Positions 11,357 through 21,484 of a stretch of 64,000 bases of DNA are shown here, piece after piece (the first letter of the stretch is position 1; the number at the start of each line of letters is the position of its first letter). This DNA comes from Gracilaria gracilis (taxonomy: Eukaryota; Rhodophyta; Florideophyceae; Gracilariales; Gracilariaceae), in contig JARGSG010000189.1 in the NCBI GenBank assembly GCA_030374805.1, positions 868,001 to 932,000 of the forward strand, read 5' to 3'. The notes below the pieces were generated by a model. That model was not told the DNA's origin. It saw only the letters and a list, made by a program, of their open reading frames with translations, and did no database searches. The translations under genes were made by a program, and so were the position numbers.

Positions 11357-11856
11357 GTGCTGTTCACTTGCTCAATTTGTTTCGTTTGAATGTGGCACAT
11401 ACTGCACGCTGGAGTTGGTGGGCGGCGCACAAAAACCGCTTTCGTTTCGACGGCCGACAATGTGGCGCCAAGCCAGCAACAGCAATGTCACAATCGTCGC
11501 CCTGGCAGACGTAGCCCGCGCGATTGCGAGAGTGGGCGCGAGCATAGGCGGCGGTGGCGTCGCACACGTTCGTAGGGCGCGACGCACAGTGGCTGTTGAG
11601 CTGCATTCCCTCAGCCCGGATCTCTAGCGCGGTGGATACGGCATCTCTGAAGGTACGTACATATATACCGTAGTAGAGAGGAAAGAGGAAGCGAGCCAAG
11701 CTGAGGGCGATAGACAAGATACCTCGTTGATACCTTCGGTAGATTGATAGATATCATAGGGGCAGGTCGGTTTGCGTGTGGTGCTGGCGAGATTGCGTGA
11801 GGAGGCGGATAGCTCTTCTTCTATCATATGCCTGCATGGCGCACATATCCAGACGT

Positions 11857-11924
11857 GCACGTGTCCACGCCATGCACGCGTCCACGCCAAGCACGTGTCC
11901 ACGGCATGCACGTGTCCACGGCGG
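11857..11924. repeat. Four tandem 17-bp units containing CACGTG
   Basis: Four consecutive copies of GCACGTGTCCACGGCAT with few changes, starting at 11857, 11874, 11891 and 11908. Copies 1, 3 and 4 retain CACGTG; copy 2 has CACGCG. The array is ~850 bp upstream of the zinc-finger start codon and could act as a clustered bZIP/bHLH binding site. Confidence 0.75.
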
Positions 11925-11989
11925 CGGTGCGCGTGTGGCGCTGCCCTTCATTCCCTTCGCGCGCAACCCATGGCAGATGGACAGCTGTG

Positions 11990-12771
11990 CGAGATCGGGC
12001 CTCACCAACGCGCACGCGCAAGTGGAAGAAAACGGCGGCGCGCGCGCACGCACACGCCACGCGCGCACGCCACGCGCGCGCGCTCGCAGCCAGCGCGCGC
12101 AGAAGCACGTCAGCCACGCGCGCGCTTACGTGTGCGTTGCGCGCGCGCCACGTGCGGCGCGCGCACGAGCAACGCGTCGGCGCGCAGCTTCCACACCGCG
12201 CGCGCGCGCCTCCGCCTCCGCCTCCGCCGCCGCCTCGCGCGCTGCCGCCGCCGCTGCCGCCGCCGCCCGCCGCCGCCGCCGCTGCCGCGCGGGCGGCAAG
12301 TGGAACGCTGAATCGCAGAATCGCGCGCGCCGCACGCGCGCGCCGCCGCGCGTCCAATGGAAGCGCGGCGCGCGCGTGCTTCAAACTTTCAAACAGCCGC
12401 GCTCGCTGCGCGCGCGTTAAATTCAGCGAAAAGCGCAGCCGCCGTTGCGGCAGTGCGCGCGCTCAAAAAGCGCGCCGCTGCCCCGCCCCGCGCCGCGTCG
12501 CTCGCGTCCACCCGCCCGGCTGCCGCGCACGTCGCCTGCTCGCGTCGCTTCCCGCCCCGCTCTTGCCGCCGTCGTCGCCACCGCCACTCCAACCATTCCC
12601 AGTCCGCGTGCTCGCCGCCATTCCCCGGCCCCGGCCCCGCTCCCGCTCCCCACTTCCGCTCCCCCCTTCCGCGTTCCACACCCCCCTCCCCCTTCCCCCC
12701 CCGCGCCCGCGCCCGCGTCCCGCCGCCTGCCGCCGCGCCCCCCCTCCACCACCGCCGCCGTCGCCGCCGCC
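11990..12771. other. Extremely GC-rich, CG-alternating 5' region
   Basis: Long runs of alternating CG (for example around 12035-12100 and 12185-12215), then C-rich sequence up to the zinc-finger ATG. Every frame is artificially open and encodes only Ala/Arg/Pro low complexity. The alternating purine-pyrimidine tracts could adopt Z-DNA. Probably promoter and 5' leader, not coding. Confidence 0.5.
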
Positions 12772-13866
12772 ATGGACGGGCTGCTGCGCTCCGAGTTCGC
12801 GCTGGTGCTGCGCGACTCGCTCAACTCCACGCCGCGCCGCCGCCCCGTGCCGCCGCCGCCGCCGCCCTCGCAGCAGCAGCCGCCGCTGCCGCCGCCGCCG
12901 TCCGCGCTCATGCGGCCCTGCTCGCCGCGCAAGAAGCCGCGCCAGCCGCTGAGCGTCGCCGCCGCCACGCCGTCCTTCTCGCTGCGCTGCGAAATGCAAC
13001 TGGAGCCGCGCGCCAACTTTGCGCCCTTCCCGACGTCGCCCACGTCGCCGCTGCCACCGTCGTCCGTCACGCTGCCCGCGCTGGTCGATCCGCCGCGCTC
13101 GCACGCCGTGCCGCTGCACCAGTCGCCGCCGCTGTCACCGCCTCCGCCCCCGCCCCCACCTCCGCCGCCCCTGGCGTCGGCGTCGCGGGGCGTGGCGCCG
13201 CTGTCGGTGGCAGAGCTGACCATTTGTAAGAACAGACGCTCGCTGGCTGTGTGCGACAAGCTGCGCAGCTGCGCGCTGATTTCGCCCACGTGCTCACCGC
13301 CGCACTCGCCCGTGGCGCGCGCGGAGGCGGCGGCGGCTGCGACAGCAGTGCGGCTGCCGAGCCTGTCGGGGCGAGTGTGGCCCACACAGAGGCTGGACGT
13401 GCTAGCGGCTGTGAGCGCGCAGTCGGCGGCCGAACTGGGCTCTGTGAGCACGCTGACCACGCCCAGTACGACGCCGTGCGCCAAGCGTGGCGGCAGTGGT
13501 GGTGGTGGTGGTTGCTCGAGCAGTACGACGTCGACGACTACGACTGCGACTGCGACTGCGACTGCGACGGCTGCAGGGCGCAAGAAGAAGGGGCGCGCCA
13601 AGTCGTTCTCGTGCTCGCAGTGCTCGTCGACGTTCTCGCAGCAGTTCAATTTGAACAAGCACGTGAGGGCGGTGCATGAACGGCGCCGGCCGTTCGAGTG
13701 CTCGGTGTGCCATGCGCGCTTCCAGCAGAAGAGCCACCGGACAATGCACCACTTGGCGGTGCACGAGAAGCTGAGACAGTTCTCGTGCGATCAGTGTAAC
13801 GCGTCGTTCAGCTGGAGGGGCGTGCTGAAGAAGCATCGGAAGAGCATTCATGGCTTGACGGAGTGA
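12772..13866 (+). CDS. C2H2 zinc-finger protein, three C-terminal fingers
   Basis: 364 aa from ATG 12772, which sits in a strong context (gccgccATGG) and begins MDGLLRSEFALVLRDSL. The long middle is Pro/Ser/Ala-rich with many poly-Pro runs and a Gly run. A basic patch (GRKKKGRAKS) precedes three regular fingers, all C-x2-C-x12-H-x4-H: CSQC...HVRAVH, CSVC...HHLAVH and CDQC...HRKSIH. Probably a sequence-specific nuclear DNA-binding regulator; targets are unknown. A GACTGC microsatellite near 13540-13567 encodes alternating Thr-Ala. The frame is open far upstream, but that part lacks sensible protein sequence. Confidence 0.8.
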   Translation: MDGLLRSEFALVLRDSLNSTPRRRPVPPPPPPSQQQPPLPPPPSALMRPCSPRKKPRQPLSVAAATPSFSLRCEMQLEPRANFAPFPTSPTSPLPPSSVTLPALVDPPRSHAVPLHQSPPLSPPPPPPPPPPPLASASRGVAPLSVAELTICKNRRSLAVCDKLRSCALISPTCSPPHSPVARAEAAAAATAVRLPSLSGRVWPTQRLDVLAAVSAQSAAELGSVSTLTTPSTTPCAKRGGSGGGGGCSSSTTSTTTTATATATATAAGRKKKGRAKSFSCSQCSSTFSQQFNLNKHVRAVHERRRPFECSVCHARFQQKSHRTMHHLAVHEKLRQFSCDQCNASFSWRGVLKKHRKSIHGLTE

Positions 13867-15111
13867 TGATGACTCATTCAATGCTGAGGTGGGTGCTTTT
13901 TGTTTTTGTGGATAGCGTTTTGTTTCGCCCTTGGGGCGGGTGCACATAGGGATGTCCAAGCGTAGGAATTTTTTTTATTTTTTTTGTTTTGTTGTGTATT
14001 TTGTGGTTTTGTGTGTATTTTGAGTGGTGCTTTTTTTTTGCCCCTTTTTGCTGCCTTTTGCTGCAGTGCTGCTGTTGATAATTAAACGCGTTGTGTTGTG
14101 TCATGTTGTAACTTTGCGCCGCAGTGTGACGTGATGGCACGTAGTGACTGTGCTGCGCCAGCGCGCAGCGCGAGCAGAGCGACAGCACGAGCCGAGCGAC
14201 AGCGCGGCGCCGCCGCCCGAGTCGCGCGCACTTCGATATTTGCATCCGCCACCTGTGTCTCGTCTCCACCGCCCGTGCCCCCCCGCCCCACCTCCACCAC
14301 GCGCGCACTTTGGACGTGCACTCGGCTGCGCGTCTCGGCCAGCGCCGCTGAGAAGCGTCGCGTGCGCGGCGCGCATCGCGCCCCATTTACAGCGGCGCGG
14401 CGCGGCGCGCACGCCGCGCGCCACAAGCGCGCAAACGCAAGGCGGCATCGCGCGCGCGTCGCGCGCGTGATCCGTGCGCGCGCCCAGCCGCCGCCGCCGC
14501 CGCCGCCGCCGCCGCGCACCCATTTTTTAGCCACTTTTGGTGACGTGCCGATGTTTGTTGCGCGCGCCCGCACGCGCCGCGCGCACGCGCGCTACGTTGC
14601 TCGCCGCGCTGGCGTGCGCGAGAGGCGCAAGCGCCAGATGCAAATCTCCTTGTTATATTAAAGATCAAGCGCGCGCGCGACGTCAGCGCTTGCTCATGCG
14701 ACCCGCGGCGCGTGCGCGTGTTCCACGCGCACACGTGAGAAACGTGGCGCGCCCCACACGTGGCAAGCGCTCATTGCGCGCTTTGCTTCGGTCACTCGCG
14801 CGCCATTGTTGACGTGGCGTGTTGCCCAATTCCTACTCCGCGCCTCGCTGTGCGTGTGCAGACGACGGCCAGGGAATTTTCTCCGCTCTTGCGCTCGGCG
14901 CACCTCGCCCGCGACAAGCAGCAGCGGCAGCTCGTACTGTATCATATCGACGCGCGCGCTCGCCGCCGTCGTCATCATAAAAACCCTCATCGCCGCATCG
15001 CCGCACCCCCGCACCGCCCCATCGTCAATCCCCTCCCCACCGCCCCCCCCCCATCGCTCACCGCCCGCCGCACCGCACCGCACGCCCCCCCCCCACTCCC
15101 CGACAATCGTA
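13867..15111. other. Intergenic region: T-rich 3' flank then CG-rich promoter of GPI
   Basis: 13.9-14.1 kb is T-rich (repeated TTTTTTT and TTTTGTG), typical of a 3' flank. 14.15-14.8 kb is CG-alternating low complexity with a CCG run at 14490-14515. Two CACGTG motifs lie at 14732-14737 and 14757-14762. C-runs precede the GPI start. No gene is supported. Confidence 0.5.
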
Positions 15112-16785
15112 ATGCCGCCCGCCACGCAGACCGGCGTCGACGCCGCGCTGGCCACGCTCAGTCAGGCCGCGGCGCACGTGCAGCAGCTGCAGCTGTCCGA
15201 GCTGCTCATGGACGCGCAGCGCGCCGCCGCCATGACCGCCACGCACGGCAAGCTCCATCTGGACTACTCGCGCCAGCTGCTCACGCGCGACACGCTCGCG
15301 TCGCTGCACGCGCTGGCCGACGCCGTGCACCTGCGCGCCAACATCGACGCCATGTTTGCCGGCCACAAGATCAACACCACCGAAAACCGCGCCGTGCTGC
15401 ACGTCGCGCTGCGCGCCCCGCGTGACGCCTCCGTGCTCGTGGACGGCGTCGACGTCGTGCCCGCCGTGCATCAGGTGCTGGATTCCATCCGCTCCTTCTC
15501 GGACAAGCTGCGTGGCGGCGAGTGGCTGGGCGCCACGGGCAAGCCGCTCACCGATGTGGTTGCCATTGGCATTGGCGGCTCGTATCTGGGGCCCGAGTTT
15601 GTGTTCGAGGCGCTCAGGATGCATCCGCCGGCCATGCAAGCCGCCAGCGGCCGCCGTCTGCGCTTCCTGGCCAACGTCGACCCGGTCGACGTCGCGCGCG
15701 CCAAGGAGGGGCTCGACCCGGCCACCACGCTCATCGTCGTCATCTCCAAGACCTTCACCACCGCCGAAACCATGCTCAACGCGCGCACCATGCGCGCGTG
15801 GATCGCGGACGCCCTGGGTTCAGACGCCGTGTCCAAGCACATGGTCGCCGTCAGTACCAACCTGGACGCCGTGCAGCAGTTTGGCATCGACCCGCAGAAC
15901 GCCTTTGGCTTCTGGGACTGGGTGGGCGGCCGTTACTCCGTCAGCTCCGCCGTGGGCGTGCTGCCGCTCGCGCTGCAGTACGGCTTCGAGGTGGTGTCCG
16001 AGTTCCTGGCCGGCGCACATGACATGGATGAGCACTTTAGATCGGCGCCATTTGAGAGCAATCTGCCCGTGCTGATGGGGCTGGTGGGCGTGTGGAACTC
16101 GACGTTCTTGGGGCATGCCACGCGCGCGTTGCTGCCGTATCAGCAGGCGTTGCTCAAGCTGGCGCCGCACATCCAGCAGGTGGACATGGAGAGCAACGGC
16201 AAGCGAGTGAAGTTGGACGGCTCGGCGCTGTCCGTGCCGGCTGGGCCCATCAACTTTGGCGAGCCGGGCACCAACGGGCAGCACTCGTTCTACCAGCTGA
16301 TCCATCAGGGGCGCGTGGTGCCGTGCGACTTTGTGGGGGTGATCAAGTCGCAGGCGCCCATCTCGTTGGAGGGCGAAGTGGTGTGCAACCACGACGAACT
16401 GATGAGCAACTTTTTCGCGCAGGCGGATGCGTTGGCATTTGGCAAGTCGGCCGAGCAGTGCCGGCTGGAGGGCGTGCCGGAGGAACTGGTGCCGCACAAG
16501 ACGTTCCCGGGCAACCGACCGAGCTCGAGCATGCTGATGGATGAGCTGAGCGCGTTCACGACCGGGCAGCTGCTGGCGCTGTTTGAGCACCGCACGGCCG
16601 TGGAGGGCTTCATCTGGGGCATCAACTCGTTCGACCAGTGGGGCGTGGAGCTGGGCAAGGTGCTGGCAAAGGGGGTGAGGAAACAGCTGCAAATGTCGCG
16701 GAACGGCGCCGAGGTGAATGGGTTCAACCCGTCGACTACTGCGCTACTGAAAAAGTTCTTGGCGGGATCGGTATCCTCCGAGTAG
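15112..16785 (+). CDS. GPI: Glucose-6-phosphate isomerase
   Basis: 557 aa from ATG 15112, close to the ~558 aa of eukaryotic cytosolic GPI; the open frame upstream of this Met is low-complexity. It interconverts glucose 6-phosphate and fructose 6-phosphate in glycolysis, gluconeogenesis and sugar-nucleotide supply. Diagnostic motifs are the glycine-rich [11 protein letters not shown], the phosphate-binding SKTFTTAET, the family signature [14 protein letters not shown], the catalytic region [18 protein letters not shown], and the second signature [10 protein letters not shown] followed by VLAKGV. There is no obvious targeting peptide. The gene is intact, intronless and very GC-rich. Confidence 0.96.
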   Translation: MPPATQTGVDAALATLSQAAAHVQQLQLSELLMDAQRAAAMTATHGKLHLDYSRQLLTRDTLASLHALADAVHLRANIDAMFAGHKINTTENRAVLHVALRAPRDASVLVDGVDVVPAVHQVLDSIRSFSDKLRGGEWLGATGKPLTDVVAIGIGGSYLGPEFVFEALRMHPPAMQAASGRRLRFLANVDPVDVARAKEGLDPATTLIVVISKTFTTAETMLNARTMRAWIADALGSDAVSKHMVAVSTNLDAVQQFGIDPQNAFGFWDWVGGRYSVSSAVGVLPLALQYGFEVVSEFLAGAHDMDEHFRSAPFESNLPVLMGLVGVWNSTFLGHATRALLPYQQALLKLAPHIQQVDMESNGKRVKLDGSALSVPAGPINFGEPGTNGQHSFYQLIHQGRVVPCDFVGVIKSQAPISLEGEVVCNHDELMSNFFAQADALAFGKSAEQCRLEGVPEELVPHKTFPGNRPSSSMLMDELSAFTTGQLLALFEHRTAVEGFIWGINSFDQWGVELGKVLAKGVRKQLQMSRNGAEVNGFNPSTTALLKKFLAGSVSSE

Positions 16786-17335
16786 GGCGATGACGACGAC
16801 GACAAGTGCTCACGGGAGCGGTGCAGTATATGGGGCTAACGTATGAGAATTAAAGAAAAAAAAGGCGGCGGCACGCTGCGGTTACGTGGCGCTGATGTTG
16901 CTGCACAAGATCATCTTGATGTGCTGCGCTCTGCGATTTGCTGTTGTGCTGTGTAGGTATATCTGATACCCTGTAGATATATCGGTGAGAGCGAGTTTGC
17001 GTTTTGAAGTGGGTATAAACTACACTTTCTGTTCAAAAAGGTTTCCGGGGCGCGTTTGGGGTGCGGGTGGTGAAGGTAAAACGACTGGCTATCCATATGG
17101 ATATTATGAAACGCAAAGAGCCACGCGGCGGCGCGTGGCAGCGGTGTCAGTGCGCGAACGATGTAGATAACCCTTTGCCGTGTAGTTTGAAAACTCAATT
17201 TGAATGATGAATTCATTTCAAGTCTCGCGACGCGCCGACAAACTAACGAACAATTGCAGCGCCACATAAAGTTACATCCGCCACCCGCAGCACATTGCGC
17301 GCCGCGTTTCCACCAGCCGACCCTCGCGCGCGGCC
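16786..17335. other. Intergenic region between GPI and V-ATPase H
   Basis: About 550 bp. It includes an A-rich run near 16852-16863, a possible 3' processing region for GPI, and then the leader of the V-ATPase gene. No gene or RNA is supported. Confidence 0.4.
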
Positions 17336-17401
17336 ATGGCCATCGCGCACGTCCGTACGCACAGCCTCCACGCCGTCCGCTCGCCGTCGCCGTCCTGTTA
17401 G
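17336..17401 (+). promoter_or_regulatory. Upstream ORF (21 codons) before V-ATPase subunit H
   Basis: An ATG in strong context (gccATGGcc) opens a 21-codon frame that ends in TAG 28 bp before the main start, in a different frame. If the transcript begins upstream of it, it would be translated first and lower initiation at 17430. Alternatively the transcript starts between the two. Confidence 0.45.
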
Positions 17402-17429
17402 ACGCGCCGCTTGACGCGCACACACACAA

Positions 17430-19028
17430 ATGCTCGTCAACAGCGTGTACACCATCAGCGGCGCGCAGTCGAACATGGCGTGGGCGCTCTACTTGTCCAA
17501 TGCCAACCACGTCGCCGTGTCGGACGATCAGCTCGCCGAGCTCGACGCGTACGAGCGCGCCTCCGACGCCGGCCCGCTCCACAGGGCGCGCCTGCTGTCG
17601 GCGCGCATTGGCCACATTGTGCACGCGCTCGTGTGTACGGCAGGCGCCGTCAACAGCCGCGTGCAGATGCTGCGCGCCGTCACTCTGCTGCGCCAGGTGT
17701 TGAGCGACGCGCACTTTGTCTTGCTGCGCCACGCCGTTCGTGGATACGCTGCTGCTTTGATTCAGCAGCACCCTTCTGCGTTGCTGCCGCCGTCGCTGCC
17801 GCCGTCGCTGCCGCCGTCGCTGCCGCCGTCGTACGCCTCGTACGCCTCTCCAAACAGTCAAACCAATTCTAATTCTGTTGGTCCGCCTTTCCTCAGGCCG
17901 CTCGCCGATATCGCCGTCAATCGCGTCTCCGACAAGCAGCTGTCCGCGCTGGCCGCCGACTCGCTCGCCTTTCTGTTGGGATGCGCCTCTCTTGATCACG
18001 GCACCGACAACACTATTCCGCCTCACATCTGTGACCAGGCTGACGAACAGACCCGCCGCCTCATCGCCATGTTGCTCACGGAAATCGTGCTCACTTCGTC
18101 GCCACCGGCTCTCAGCGCGCTGTCAAAGCTGCTCAGGAGAGACGCAGCGCGCTACATGTTCTGCAACAAGGATGGCGTGTCCACTTTGGCTTCCATCTTG
18201 CGTACCAAACCCGGCCGCAGTTATACCGCCATTGGCGAGCAAGTAGCAAACGCAAGGAGCAATGCTGATCCTGTCGATGCGTCCTATCATGCCGTGTTCG
18301 CCGTGTGGATGCTCACTTTTGCAAACGACCCCAACGTCGTGCACCTCTTCTTGAAAAGCGCCATATCCTCTGGGCTTGTACTGGTACTAGCCAAGCTACT
18401 CAATCATTCAAGTGGCCAAAGACTCAAGATTGCTCGCGTCACTCTGGCAAGTCTCCGCAACATGGCAACCGGAGCTACTGACCTGCATCGAGAAGTAAGA
18501 AGAGACCTTGTTTCCACTGATATTCCGCAAACGTTGCAGCGAATCATGCACATGACTTCTGGCGCTGGCTCGCTCATAGGTAAAGATGATGACGCCATGG
18601 CTGATGCACATGCTTTGCAGCAGCTCCTGCTCAAAGAAAAGGCATCCATGTCGTCGCTGCAAGCATATGTGTCGGAGGTGAAATTTGGTGCGTTGCATTG
18701 GTCTCCATTACATTCAGATAGTGTGTTCTGGGAAAAGAACGCCGCCAAACTCGTTGAAAGTCACCGAGAGGTGCTCAATCTTCTGTATGATACCATTTCC
18801 GCTGGAAAAGCAACCGATGAAGAGAGGCTAATTGCATGTCACGACCTTGTGAGTATAATCCAATATACTCCCACCGGACGCCATGCTGTCGCATCCATCC
18901 CTGGGCTCAAAACGTGCCTCATGAAACTCATGACATCTGCACCCGATCCACGGCTCAGACGTAAGGCGCTAAATTGTGTGCAACTCATCATGTTGTCCGG
19001 AAAGCGCGGAACCGAATACGTTCAATAA
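17430..19028 (+). CDS. VMA13: V-type proton ATPase subunit H
   Basis: 532 aa from ATG 17430. Subunit H caps the V1 sector and couples or silences ATP hydrolysis when V1 and Vo separate, on the cytosolic face of vacuole and endomembranes. The protein is an alpha-solenoid. The C-terminal lobe is diagnostic: a region with YVSEVKFGALHWSPLHSD and FWEKNAAKLVE corresponds to the conserved SGRLEWSPVHKSEKFW stretch of the human protein. The HEAT-like helices that follow end in RRKALNCVQLIMLSGK. It is longer than the ~480-aa animal protein, partly because of a repeat-coded LPPS insertion near residue 120. The gene is intact and convergent with the sensor-kinase-like gene, 224 bp away. Confidence 0.88.
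   Translation: MLVNSVYTISGAQSNMAWALYLSNANHVAVSDDQLAELDAYERASDAGPLHRARLLSARIGHIVHALVCTAGAVNSRVQMLRAVTLLRQVLSDAHFVLLRHAVRGYAAALIQQHPSALLPPSLPPSLPPSLPPSYASYASPNSQTNSNSVGPPFLRPLADIAVNRVSDKQLSALAADSLAFLLGCASLDHGTDNTIPPHICDQADEQTRRLIAMLLTEIVLTSSPPALSALSKLLRRDAARYMFCNKDGVSTLASILRTKPGRSYTAIGEQVANARSNADPVDASYHAVFAVWMLTFANDPNVVHLFLKSAISSGLVLVLAKLLNHSSGQRLKIARVTLASLRNMATGATDLHREVRRDLVSTDIPQTLQRIMHMTSGAGSLIGKDDDAMADAHALQQLLLKEKASMSSLQAYVSEVKFGALHWSPLHSDSVFWEKNAAKLVESHREVLNLLYDTISAGKATDEERLIACHDLVSIIQYTPTGRHAVASIPGLKTCLMKLMTSAPDPRLRRKALNCVQLIMLSGKRGTEYVQ
17784..17831. repeat. 12-bp coding minisatellite in V-ATPase H
   Basis: Four perfect copies of CTGCCGCCGTCG encode LPPS four times inside the N-terminal solenoid, followed by a duplicated TACGCCTCG. 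The unit keeps the frame. The inserted Pro/Ser loop is absent from other subunit H proteins I know. Confidence 0.9.
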
Positions 19029-19252
19029 CTTTTGAACATCCACAGGGTTCTTGGTGCATATGAGAACCACTGCAAGACCAGACAAGCGGACCTGGACCAA
19101 CTATGGCGACGCACAACAGATAGTCATACTTCGCCATTTCACGCCGTCGTGCTTCGCGTATGGATTTGTATGTGCGTGCCCATAATCTCAAATGCAAATT
19201 GATAGAAACTGGTTGTTTATGTCGCCAGTGCTTTCCTATTTTTTGTTCCCGT

Positions 19253-20914
19253 TCATCCTCGTGACGGTCGTTCGAAGCGAAGAACAACCGCAGAACCCGC
19301 CGTTCTGCTTGCCTCATGTGCATCGTCGCGATTTCGTGGATCGAGTCTGGAAGGAAGCGGTGAGACAAGTTCAACATGTACATCGCAAGCATCTAACAAC
19401 TCCTTAACAACTGCAAGTCCAATTCCACTGCCTTCCACGCCCGTTCTTGAGGCAGCCGATCCTCGATAGCCAAAGTTCCAAACGATATCTTTGTCATTCT
19501 TTGTAAACCCAAAGCCCGTATCCCACACTGTAACCTCAACATATTCCTCTTCATCTTCTTCACCATAAGTAGCCAAAATTACCCCAGCCTGGGAGCCGGG
19601 AGGCGAGTACTTCATGGAATTATCAAGAAGATTCCCAATCGCCTCGCGAACGAATTTTTCAATCGCAAACACTGGAGGAGCGTCTTCGTCAATAAGTGCG
19701 GAGAAGTGTATGTCTCTCTCCCCCGCAATCATAGAGTAGATCTCGCAGATTGGGCGGAGCACGTCAGATAACCATAAGAGCTGCCCTTCGTTGACAAAGT
19801 CCCCCTTTCGTGCACGATCAGATACCAAAGCGCCAGCAAAAGGTTTAACCGCCAACGATTCCATCTCTTCAGAACTATAACCTTCTTCAGCACCATTTCC
19901 ATCTGTTGCTCCCGCCGGAAGAGCAAGCGCTTCCTCAGCTTGATCCAATGGCTTGAGGAGATCATCCACTCTCATAGCTTCCTTGATCATGTTCCTCGCC
20001 GTCTTACGGTTTACATCTCCAACTGGTAGTCTCCGTAACAGCAGATGACCGAGAGTGACCAGTGTCGTAATCGGAGAGCGCACTTGGTGCAGCGTTGTTC
20101 GCAAAAGCGTGTGAATAGAATCAATAAGAGATACGTTTGTTTCCCACGTAGCCTGTTTGGCAGACGATTTTGTCTCCATAGCTGCAGCAAGCGCAATGCT
20201 CTTACCGACCATATGAGAGCGTCTGATATCCTGTTTGGACCATGGTTGCCACCCGTGTGCTGGCGATGGAGACTTTTTCTCAGGGACCAGAACGAGCGAG
20301 CCGGCGAGTACATTGTTATACTCGATGGGAATACACAAGCTCCCATCCGGCATAAGAATCCCCCCTTCGCTTCCAACCTGCGTGAAAGGATAGTCTGGAA
20401 ATATCCACTTTGCGGGAATACCGCCCGGCAGACGTCTCGAATTGGGCCCATCTTCTAATTCTGTCTGCCCAGCAGCGCCGAAGCTTATCCACACTCTAGT
20501 GGGCGCATCATCCGAAACAGACGAATGGGCAATCAAGGGGAAGAATTCAAGCGCGCCAGTGTCCGAGTTCTCATGGCGGAAGAACAAAGTAACCTGTGCT
20601 AAACTGTGAACAGTAGAGCTCAAAAGCGAAAGCTGGGCGTCACAGAGCTGAATGAAATCTTTGCTCCATGTCTTAAAGTCGTCGTTTTCATTGTTGAAAG
20701 TGTGAAGAATGTGCTGCTCCAAGTGGTGCGGTTGTCGTTGTTGCGGGCTGTTATGCGAGCGAGTTCTGTCGGGTTCCGCTAGGGTGAGTAGCGGAGTGCT
20801 GCGAGCGTAGGACGCGGGGTAGCGTGGATGACGAGGTGTGACTGTGACTGTGGTTAGAGCTGAAGGAAATGGCAGCGGCGCGCTGGACGAGAAGGTCAGT
20901 TGTTCGCGTACCAT
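19253..20914 (-). CDS. CSK: Chloroplast sensor kinase-like histidine kinase (GAF-like, HisKA, HATPase)
   Basis: 553 aa from ATG 20914. The Ser/Thr/Pro/Arg-rich N-terminus with Phe at position 8 (MVREQLTFSSSAPLPFPSAL) looks like a red-algal plastid transit peptide. Residues ~80-240 form a GAF-like sensory region. The H-box TLHQVRSPITTL carries His276, and LGHLLLRRLP follows as in cyanobacterial Hik2 and plant CSK. ATPase boxes are visible: NLLDNSMKYSPPG (N), DTGFGF (G1) and GVEGSGIGLAVVKELL (G2). In the known family this kinase links plastoquinone redox state to plastid transcription. CSK identity comes from the H-box and domain order; another plastid histidine kinase is possible. Confidence 0.75.
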   Translation of the reverse strand: MVREQLTFSSSAPLPFPSALTTVTVTPRHPRYPASYARSTPLLTLAEPDRTRSHNSPQQRQPHHLEQHILHTFNNENDDFKTWSKDFIQLCDAQLSLLSSTVHSLAQVTLFFRHENSDTGALEFFPLIAHSSVSDDAPTRVWISFGAAGQTELEDGPNSRRLPGGIPAKWIFPDYPFTQVGSEGGILMPDGSLCIPIEYNNVLAGSLVLVPEKKSPSPAHGWQPWSKQDIRRSHMVGKSIALAAAMETKSSAKQATWETNVSLIDSIHTLLRTTLHQVRSPITTLVTLGHLLLRRLPVGDVNRKTARNMIKEAMRVDDLLKPLDQAEEALALPAGATDGNGAEEGYSSEEMESLAVKPFAGALVSDRARKGDFVNEGQLLWLSDVLRPICEIYSMIAGERDIHFSALIDEDAPPVFAIEKFVREAIGNLLDNSMKYSPPGSQAGVILATYGEEDEEEYVEVTVWDTGFGFTKNDKDIVWNFGYRGSAASRTGVEGSGIGLAVVKELLDACDVHVELVSPLPSRLDPRNRDDAHEASRTAGSAVVLRFERPSRG

Positions 20915-21484
20915 TAAGAAGTTTGTGAGGGCATCAGTTGAATCGATGGGCGCTTGACGGCGTTATGCACGTTTAACACAAAACTGAAGATGCATATTAA
21001 CCAACGGGTACAGGCGGTGACTCCTTCACTCTTCCGTGTACCGTCGGTACCAACGGTAGACTTGTTGTGACCTAACTCTTGTAGTTTGTGGCTGTCTATT
21101 CCAAAGGTGTACGTGTACACGTAGATTAAGTTGCAACTGTGACCAGGCCAATTCTGTGATTCTGGGTAGCGTTTTACAACGGTAGCGCAGAGCGCTTAGC
21201 GCTCGATAGCTGCATCACAAGTTTTTGTTTGGTGTTCTCACTGGGGTCATCCAGGAAAAGCTAGAGTGAGAGAATGGCAAACGGTGGCAAATAGGAAGGC
21301 GCGAAACAGCATTTCAACTCGCTGGAGATTGTCATTCTGGAGCGGTATGGGCAACCCCGACCCATAATGACAGACGTAACTTGAAAGTAAGTTTGGTACT
21401 CTCAACGCTCTTTTAGCACATAACACTCTACTAACGTCCCTCTCACCCACTTCGTTCGGTAACCAAATATGAAACAACACTATC
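20915..21484. other. Intergenic region
   Basis: 570 bp with no gene. It includes an imperfect 18-bp palindrome (ACCGTCGGTACCAACGGT) near 21045-21062, which could belong to the left end of the Harbinger-type element. I could not find a matching inverted copy on the right. Confidence 0.35.

Larger units (their letters stand above)
8634..11856. other. Long intergenic region without a supported gene
   Basis: About 3.2 kb. Reading frames are short, overlap on both strands and carry no domain I recognise. Visible features are a 20-bp tandem repeat at 8793-8838, a GTACAG-rich stretch near 9846-9880, and a 44-codon frame with one hydrophobic helix at 11222-11356 on the minus strand. A regulatory region for the zinc-finger gene or eroded transposons are both possible. 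Confidence 0.5.

Noticed and set aside
11148..11627. 159-codon ORF on the plus strand
   Set aside because: Composition is unconvincing, several opposing frames overlap it, and there is no recognisable motif.
12445..13658. Several long overlapping ORFs on both strands around the zinc-finger gene
   Set aside because: They are low-complexity Ala/Arg/Pro/Gly products of very high GC, with no domains. Only the frame ending in three C2H2 fingers makes sense.
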